The position numbers and the translations under genes are program-made. The notes below the pieces were generated by a model. That model worked only from the letters and a program-made list of their open reading frames with translations, was not told where the DNA came from and did no database searches. Below are positions 16,098 through 20,584 of a stretch of DNA of 20,584 nt, one piece after another; the first letter of the stretch is position 1; each line of letters starts with the position of its first letter. This stretch comes from Candidatus Methylomirabilota bacterium (lineage in GTDB: Bacteria; Methylomirabilota; Methylomirabilia; Methylomirabilales; CSP1-5): contig JAKEGQ010000041.1 in NCBI GenBank assembly GCA_022615475.1, positions 1 to 20,584 of the forward strand, given 5' to 3'.

Positions 16098-16595
16098 ATG
16101 CTCAACCTTGTTGTCATTCTGAGCATTCTGTTCGGTACCTACCTGGTTCTCACAGGCCTTGACCGCTGGTCGATAGCGATACATCTGGACGCTGGGACCC
16201 GTGGGCGGATCAGTCTTGCCCTCGTCCTCGTCTTTACCAGCATTGGACACTTCATAAGGACTCAAGCAATGGTGCACATGCTGCCTCCCGCGATACCCAT
16301 GCGCGAAGCCATCATTTACGTAAGCGGCGCGCTTGAACTTTTCTTCGCAGTCGGCTTGCTGGTTCGACGATTCGCCTATATCGCTGGGGTCTGCATCGTC
16401 GCGTTCCTTATCCTTGTGTTGCCAGCGAATATCTACGCTGCGGTCAACCGAGTGGAAATGGGCGGCCATCATTTGGGGCCGATGTATCTGCTGGTACGCG
16501 TGCCATTACAATTGATTCTGGCGGGCTGGACCTACTGGTTTGCGATTCGGAGAGGCCGGGCGCCTCTTCGTGGAATCGGTCATCCAGTGTTGTGA
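16098..16595 (+). CDS. DoxX-like four-helix membrane protein
   Basis: A 165-aa protein with about four hydrophobic segments: LVVILSILFGTYLVLTGL; ISLALVLVFTSIGHFI; IIYVSGALELFFAVGLLV with YIAGVCIVAFLILVLPANIY; and a C-terminal VPLQLILAGWTYWFAI. The VSGALELFFAVGLL and LPANIYAAVN motifs are typical of DoxX/DUF4870-like small membrane proteins, where GxxEL and PANI lie on adjacent helices. Family roles range from terminal oxidase subunits to unknown, and here no oxidase gene is adjacent. It ends in RRGRAPLRGIG, a basic cytoplasmic tail. Confidence 0.78.
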   Translation: MLNLVVILSILFGTYLVLTGLDRWSIAIHLDAGTRGRISLALVLVFTSIGHFIRTQAMVHMLPPAIPMREAIIYVSGALELFFAVGLLVRRFAYIAGVCIVAFLILVLPANIYAAVNRVEMGGHHLGPMYLLVRVPLQLILAGWTYWFAIRRGRAPLRGIGHPVL

Positions 16596-16623
16596 TTCCA
16601 AAAGGAGGGGATGGCGGAGGGGG

Positions 16624-17562
16624 ATGATCAGAGACCGGCAAGGGCTCGCGTTCCTCTCTGCCATGGGCTGGGTCGACCGGGGGAGCCTGTGGTGCTTCGA
16701 CCCGACAAGGGAAATTGAAACGCGGATTCCCCTGAGCGATGCCAACTACCTCTCCCTCCACGCTGGCTCCAACGACTACTTTTCTGTTGTCCACCACTTC
16801 GACGGAAACCGCGTGGAGGTCACGGCCCATCGCTTCGCGGCCCCACCCGACGTATTGTCGAGGGCCAGCGTCGGCAACGGATCTTCCCGCCTCACCGGGG
16901 ATCTGTCCGTCTGGGAGTTCCTGCCGCGGTATTATGTCGCCTATTACACATGTCCCGCCTGGTCTGATTTCGCGCTCTTGTGTATCGATCAGCATCGAGG
17001 GACGGTGGAGGTGCAGACCTTCGACTGGTACAATGAGGACTATGACAAAGGATGTCAGGGGATCGTGAGCGTGACCGAGGTTCCCGGACAGGATCTGCTG
17101 ATTGTCTCGATCCAGCGCGACTCGCATCCTGTCCTCTACGATCCGATTGTGCGCCGCAAAGTTGGGCAGATCGGACTGGCTGGACGTGGGGGGAATCCCA
17201 GGCTGTATTTCCGTCGAACCGCTGGTGAGCTCTGGGCGGACGACTACGATACAATCGTCAGGATCGATCCTGCGAGTTGGCGAGTGCTGGCCTCTCGCAG
17301 GCTCCAAAGCGCAGCAGAGGGTTGCGCGCAATTCATTGGCAAGTTCGCCTTCGACTCAGCCGAGTCGGTTTGCACCGTCGCCCGTCCCTTCAGCGGCGAT
17401 GTGATCGGCCTGGATCCCAGGACCTTGCGGATCTGGTATCGATGCAAGACTGGTGGGCAACCCCTCGAGGTTGGGATTCTTGGCGACATGCGCGTCTTTG
17501 CTAGGGACTGGAAAAGTGGCGCTTTGCTCAAAGGCCGATTACGCCGAAGATGGATGCTTTAG
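16624..17562 (+). CDS. unknown protein, likely beta-propeller
   Basis: A 312-aa soluble-looking protein without signal peptide. Recurring strand-rich units resemble WD40/YncE-like blades: ALLCIDQHRGTVEVQTFDW, PVLYDPIVRRKVGQIGL, ELWADDYDTIVRIDPASWRV, GDVIGLDPRTLRIWYRC. I cannot place it in a named family. ATG 16624 is chosen because of GGCGGAGGGGG just upstream; an earlier in-frame start at 16540 would overlap the DoxX-like gene. Its stop lies 12 bases past the first possible start of the phosphoesterase gene, so the two are probably co-translated. Confidence 0.65.
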   Translation: MIRDRQGLAFLSAMGWVDRGSLWCFDPTREIETRIPLSDANYLSLHAGSNDYFSVVHHFDGNRVEVTAHRFAAPPDVLSRASVGNGSSRLTGDLSVWEFLPRYYVAYYTCPAWSDFALLCIDQHRGTVEVQTFDWYNEDYDKGCQGIVSVTEVPGQDLLIVSIQRDSHPVLYDPIVRRKVGQIGLAGRGGNPRLYFRRTAGELWADDYDTIVRIDPASWRVLASRRLQSAAEGCAQFIGKFAFDSAESVCTVARPFSGDVIGLDPRTLRIWYRCKTGGQPLEVGILGDMRVFARDWKSGALLKGRLRRRWML

Positions 17563-18080
17563 CGTTCGAAGCCGATTCGGAAACACAAGCAGGCATGGCC
17601 TCGGGTGCAAGGCGGGGTGACTGCGTCGTGGGTGTCATCTCTGATACGCATGGGCTGTTGAGACCCGAGGCCATCATGGAACTCATGGGGAGCGACTTGA
17701 TCATCCATGCGGGCGACGTGGGAGGACCGGAGATTCTGGACCGATTGCGCACGATCGCGAGCGTGGTCGCGGTGCGGGGGAATGCCGATCGAGGCCCTTG
17801 GGCGACGGTGCTTCCGATCGCTGAGACTGTCCGGTTGGCCGAAATAGATCTTTACGTTCTCCATGACGTGGGCGAGCTCGACCTCGATCCGAGGGCCGCC
17901 GGGTTCCACGCCGTGATCAGCGGCCACTCTCACCAGCCCCGCATCGAGCACCGAAACGGGATCCTGTTCCTGAACCCGGGGAGCGCCGGCCCCCGACGGT
18001 TCGCCCTGCCGGTATCTGTGGCCCGCATACACGTCCGAGATTGCAGGCTCGAACCGGAAATCGTCCAACTGAACGTCTAG
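17550..18080 (+). CDS. YfcE/MJ0936-type metallophosphoesterase
   Basis: A 176-aa calcineurin-like phosphoesterase with all main metal motifs: VISDTHG (Asp32, His34), IIHAGDVGG (Asp56), VAVRGNADRG (Asn), LHDVGEL and ISGHSHQPRI. The NPGSAGPRR motif near the end is diagnostic of the YfcE/MJ0936 group of small phosphodiesterases. Substrate in the cell is unknown. ATG 17550 overlaps the preceding gene by 13 bases. ATG 17595 (residue 16) would also give a full-length family protein and may be the true start. Confidence 0.88.
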   Translation: MDALAFEADSETQAGMASGARRGDCVVGVISDTHGLLRPEAIMELMGSDLIIHAGDVGGPEILDRLRTIASVVAVRGNADRGPWATVLPIAETVRLAEIDLYVLHDVGELDLDPRAAGFHAVISGHSHQPRIEHRNGILFLNPGSAGPRRFALPVSVARIHVRDCRLEPEIVQLNV

Positions 18081-18103
18081 CCACTCTCAGAGGAAGCGAC
18101 ACG

Positions 18104-18442
18104 ATGGGACTCCGGGAAGATACGCAGAGGCTGCTCGAGACGTTACAGGCCGTCGCCGCCAGACTCGGTGCGTTTCGGGGCTCGCCTGTGCAAAAGGAAT
18201 ATACCGATCACCTCCAAGGTCTGTTGGTTCCGCTCGTCGAGGACCTGCGGTCGATGATTGACGAGCGGACCGACCGTTCGGAGATCCTTCGGGCTATGGC
18301 GGAGATCAAGGCGGTAATGTCCGAAGTAAACGGCGCCGCCACGAAGGGCGAGATGGACATCTTCCCCGAGGGCCTCCTGAACCGATTCTGGCAGCTTTCG
18401 ACTATTTTTCAGGAACAGCGGTATCGCGACAAACGCCCGTAG
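18104..18442 (+). CDS. small helical protein of unknown function
   Basis: A 112-aa soluble, mostly helical protein with heptad-like stretches (LRSMIDERTDRSEILRAMAE), perhaps a short coiled coil. No motif I recognise. ATG 18104 is preceded by AGAGGAAG (18089-18096) at 7-base spacing, a good ribosome-binding site. An upstream in-frame start at 18041 lies inside the phosphoesterase gene. It begins 23 bases after that gene and may share its transcript. Confidence 0.6.
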   Translation: MGLREDTQRLLETLQAVAARLGAFRGSPVQKEYTDHLQGLLVPLVEDLRSMIDERTDRSEILRAMAEIKAVMSEVNGAATKGEMDIFPEGLLNRFWQLSTIFQEQRYRDKRP

Positions 18443-18579
18443 GATCCGTTCTCTTCCGACATGAGGATGTGGGTCCATACGGTAGCCATGGGCTGGACCG
18501 GTGGACAAATCCTACCTGCTCTGCAATAATTCTCCTGGCCACGAAAAACCGCACCGCTCGCTGACGAGCGCATTGGAGC

Positions 18580-19050
18580 ATGGAGATGACTGAGAAGGCG
18601 ACGTTTGGGGCAGGGTGTTTTTGGGGGGTAGAGGCAGCGTTTCGTAAGCTCAAAGGGGTTGTATCGACAGCGGTGGGGTACTCCGGTGGCTCGTCCAAGG
18701 ATCCGACGTATAAAGACGTGTGCTCGGGGAGAACCGGCCATGCGGAAGTCGTGCAGGTGGAATACGACCCCTCGAAGACCTCTTACGAAGAACTCTTGAA
18801 CGTGTTCTGGGGCATCCATGATCCGACGCAAATGAATCGACAGGGACCGGATGTGGGTACTCAATACAGATCTGCGATATTCTTCCACAACACAGAGCAG
18901 GAGGCTGCGGCCAAGGCTGCGAAGGCGCGTCTCGAAAAGAGCGGGCGATACAGGAAGCCGGTCGTCACCGAGATCATTCCCGCGTCGGAGTTCTACATGG
19001 CAGAGGAGTATCACCAGCAGTACTTCGACAAGCATCGCAAAACCTGCTGA
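18580..19050 (+). CDS. msrA: peptide methionine sulfoxide reductase A
   Basis: A 156-aa MsrA. Seen: ATFGAGCFWGVEAAF with the catalytic Cys13 in GCFWG, VGYSGG, HAEVVQVEYDP, FWGIHDPTQMNRQGPDVGTQ and YRSAIFF, all standard landmarks. Cys156 is the last residue and is the likely resolving cysteine. Cys48 is also present (DVCSG). It reduces the S-epimer of methionine sulfoxide in oxidised proteins using thioredoxin. GGAG at 18575 fits ATG 18586 (MTEKATFG) better than ATG 18580, so the protein may be two residues shorter. No msrB is seen next to it. Confidence 0.97.
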   Translation: MEMTEKATFGAGCFWGVEAAFRKLKGVVSTAVGYSGGSSKDPTYKDVCSGRTGHAEVVQVEYDPSKTSYEELLNVFWGIHDPTQMNRQGPDVGTQYRSAIFFHNTEQEAAAKAAKARLEKSGRYRKPVVTEIIPASEFYMAEEYHQQYFDKHRKTC

Positions 19051-19170
19051 TCTTCCTCATTAAGGGAATGAGAACTGCTGTAACCGGTTGCGTTTCCCGG
19101 GACAGTTTCTTACCAGCCAATTGGACGGGTAAACTTCCGAGCTTGCGCAGAAAGTGGAGGGCGGACTCAG

Positions 19171-19545
19171 ATGCCCGGATTTCTCGTACGCATGCTCGTC
19201 AGCGCCTTGGGACTGTGGATTGCGTCGGCACTCGTCCCAGGTATTGAGATCACCGGGATAGGGACACTGGTGGCAGCCGCATTCCTGTTAGGGATCGTCA
19301 ATGCTGTCATCCGCCCCATCATCGTCATCCTGACACTCCCTATTACCATCGTTACTCTGGGCTTATTTCTTCTAGTCATCAACGCGGCGATGTTAGGACT
19401 GGTTGCATGGCTCTTAGATGGTTTCATGCTGGCCGGCTTCCTTTCAGCGGTCGCGGGATCACTCGTCGTGAGTGTAACCGGTTGGTTTGCCTCGTGGTAC
19501 ATTGGTCCACGGGGTCGATTCGAGATTCTCGTCGTCCGGCGCTAG
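19171..19545 (+). CDS. phage-holin-superfamily IV (PF04020-type) small membrane protein
   Basis: A 124-aa protein with four hydrophobic segments: LVSALGLWIASALVPGIEI; LVAAAFLLGIVNAVIRPIIV; LTLPITIVTLGLFLLVINAA with MLGLVAWLLDG; and FLSAVAGSLVVSVTGWF. The NAVIRPIIVILTLPITIVTL stretch is diagnostic of this widespread family, called holin-like by similarity although most members are chromosomal and of unknown role. A GGAGGGCGGA site precedes ATG 19171. No phage genes are nearby, so lysis is not implied. It is followed by the alkyltransferase-like gene 5 bases later. Confidence 0.85.
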   Translation: MPGFLVRMLVSALGLWIASALVPGIEITGIGTLVAAAFLLGIVNAVIRPIIVILTLPITIVTLGLFLLVINAAMLGLVAWLLDGFMLAGFLSAVAGSLVVSVTGWFASWYIGPRGRFEILVVRR

Positions 19546-19550
19546 GGAAA

Positions 19551-19889
19551 ATGCGAAGACCTACGAACGTGAGCGGCCTCTACCAACGAATATATATCGT
19601 GGTTCATCACATTCCGCCACAGCAGGTGGCGACCTATGGGCAGATTGCAAGGATCGTGGGAGGCTGTACGCCCCGGGCCGTCGGGTATGCCATGGCGGCT
19701 CTTCCCTGTGATACGGATGTGCCCTGGCATCGGGTGATCAATTCCCAGGGCAAGATCAGCCCCCGCCGAAGTGGAGAGGGCGGCGCAAGACAACGCCAGT
19801 TGCTCGAAGAGGAAGGCATTCGCTTTGACCAACAGGGGCGTGTAGATTTGACCATGGTCGGTTGGGCAGGTCCGGACTGGGAGTCGTGA
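19551..19889 (+). CDS. atl: alkyltransferase-like protein (MGMT family without catalytic Cys)
   Basis: A 112-aa DNA-binding domain of the Ada/MGMT family. ATYGQIARIVG and PRAVGYAMAALP carry the base-flipping Tyr29 and the Arg42 finger region. At the active site PWHRVINSQGKIS replaces the PCHRV of true O6-alkylguanine transferases, so Trp59 stands where the acceptor Cys would be. Known ATL proteins of this type bind O6-alkylguanine and hand the lesion to nucleotide excision repair. It cannot transfer the alkyl group itself. ATG 19551 is preceded by AGGGAAA. Its place beside tag suggests an alkylation-damage unit. Confidence 0.88.
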   Translation: MRRPTNVSGLYQRIYIVVHHIPPQQVATYGQIARIVGGCTPRAVGYAMAALPCDTDVPWHRVINSQGKISPRRSGEGGARQRQLLEEEGIRFDQQGRVDLTMVGWAGPDWES

Positions 19890-20010
19890 TTGACACCACG
19901 ATGCGCCCTTTGCGCGTGTGGACCGGGGGCGCACGAAGCGGGTGGGGCACAGCACACGCGAGGCTGCTTGACCCTCGTTGGCCGGGAAGAGTTGCCACGG
20001 ATCGGGCGGC

Positions 20011-20015
20011 AGGAG
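20011..20015 (+). promoter_or_regulatory. ribosome-binding site for tag
   Basis: AGGAG ends 5 bases before ATG 20021, fixing the start of the glycosylase. The 131-base gap upstream (19890-20020) holds only small inverted repeats (for example GCGC-CCTTT-GCGC near 19903-19915) and no gene. Confidence 0.6.
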
Positions 20016-20020
20016 CTTCA

Positions 20021-20584
20021 ATGAAGCGATGTGGATGGGCCGAGGCAAGTGAGCTGATGATTGCCTACCACGACCGCGAATGGGGTGTACCCATTCACGA
20101 CGACCGCAAGCTATTCGAGTACCTGGTCCTGGACACTTTTCAGGCGGGACTCAGCTGGGCGATTATCCTCCACAAGAGGGAGAATTTCCGCCAGGCGCTC
20201 GCCAACTTCGACCCGGAGAAGATCGCCCGTTATATGAGGCGGGACATCGGGCGGCTGCTGGCAAATCCTGGGATCGTCCGGAACAAACAAAAAATTGCGG
20301 CCGTGGTCACGAACGCACGGGCATTCCTCAGGATCCAGGAGGGGTTCGGATCGTTCGATGCTTTCGTCTGGCAGTTCGTGGGTGGTAAGTCACGACACAA
20401 CTCCTGGAGGACGATGCGTCAGCTTCCGGCCAAAACGAGGGAGTCAGACAGGATGAGTGAGGCCATGAGGGACCGGGGCTTTACGTTTACCGGCTCGACG
20501 ATCTGCTATGCGTTCATGCAGGCCGCCGGCATGGTGAATGACCACCTGGTGTCCTGCTTTCGGCATGCTGAAATTCGCGCGCTC
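20021..20584 (+). CDS. tag: DNA-3-methyladenine glycosylase I (3' end cut by window)
   Basis: 188 codons are visible with no stop, so the C-terminus lies beyond the window, though most of the domain is present. MKRCGWAEASELMIAYHDREW aligns with E. coli Tag from residue 1, keeping the zinc ligands Cys4 and His17. NDHLVSC near the end supplies the other His and Cys ligands. TGSTICYAFMQAAGMVNDH is another family landmark. At the base-recognition position Glu38 of E. coli Tag is Asp38 here (LDTFQAGLSW). The enzyme removes 3-methyladenine from DNA to start base excision repair. Confidence 0.94.
   Translation, partial: MKRCGWAEASELMIAYHDREWGVPIHDDRKLFEYLVLDTFQAGLSWAIILHKRENFRQALANFDPEKIARYMRRDIGRLLANPGIVRNKQKIAAVVTNARAFLRIQEGFGSFDAFVWQFVGGKSRHNSWRTMRQLPAKTRESDRMSEAMRDRGFTFTGSTICYAFMQAAGMVNDHLVSCFRHAEIRAL

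Noticed and set aside
19056..19072. Hairpin CTCATT-AAGGG-AATGAG just after msrA as a terminator
   Set aside because: The stem is only six pairs and AT-rich, and no T-tract follows.
19171..19545. Phage holin as evidence of a prophage
   Set aside because: This holin-superfamily IV type is common on chromosomes, and no other phage gene or attachment site is present.

Overview
This is a GC-rich bacterial chromosomal window in which every supportable gene lies on the + strand. There are about two dozen genes or gene fragments and no gene-free gap above 300 bases. Lipoprotein and Sec signal peptides, a CopC/CopD periplasmic copper module and a membrane-bound c-type cytochrome indicate a Gram-negative-type envelope and a respiring environmental bacterium. 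The gene mix would fit Nitrospirota, Methylomirabilota or a deltaproteobacterial-type lineage, but nothing here fixes the taxon. I saw no tRNA, rRNA, CRISPR array, transposase or phage structural gene.

Layout. (1) 1-1071: tail of an unknown gene, then a PPK2-family polyphosphate kinase. (2) 1180-4188: a promoter-like site, an exported YncE-like beta-propeller protein and a polytopic membrane protein of unknown function. (3) 4357-5169: an exported DUF6134-like protein with clearly AT-richer DNA. (4) 5220-8484: a compact copper operon behind a strong sigma70-like promoter. It holds copC, a copD/cytochrome c/peroxiredoxin-like fusion, an anchored CusF-like copper-binding protein and an exported rhodanese, joined by 4-base overlaps or a 5-base gap. 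(5) 8485-11253: a possible remnant of a B-family DNA polymerase, a frameshifted TAXI-type substrate-binding protein with a C-terminal membrane segment, and a lipoprotein with an alpha/beta-hydrolase fold. (6) 11261-14979: a metal-dependent amidohydrolase, a SAM methyltransferase, a PflX-like radical SAM protein and a hotdog thioesterase. (7) 15064-18442: a frameshifted DinB-family gene, a small exported unknown, a DoxX-like membrane protein, a WD40/YncE-like unknown, a YfcE-type phosphoesterase and a small helical unknown. (8) 18580-20584: a repair and stress group made of msrA, a holin-superfamily small membrane protein, an alkyltransferase-like protein (Trp in place of the catalytic Cys) and tag, which is cut by the window end.

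The best-supported unit is the copper operon. CopC and the CusF-like protein would bind periplasmic copper. The CopD part of the fusion would handle it at the membrane, and the fused cytochrome and Cys-less thioredoxin-fold domains suggest a redox link. The most unusual points are that three-part fusion, the two single-site frameshifts in otherwise intact genes (8724-10035 and 15064-15593), and the atl-tag alkylation-repair neighbourhood. I found no convincing wholly new defence or mobile system.
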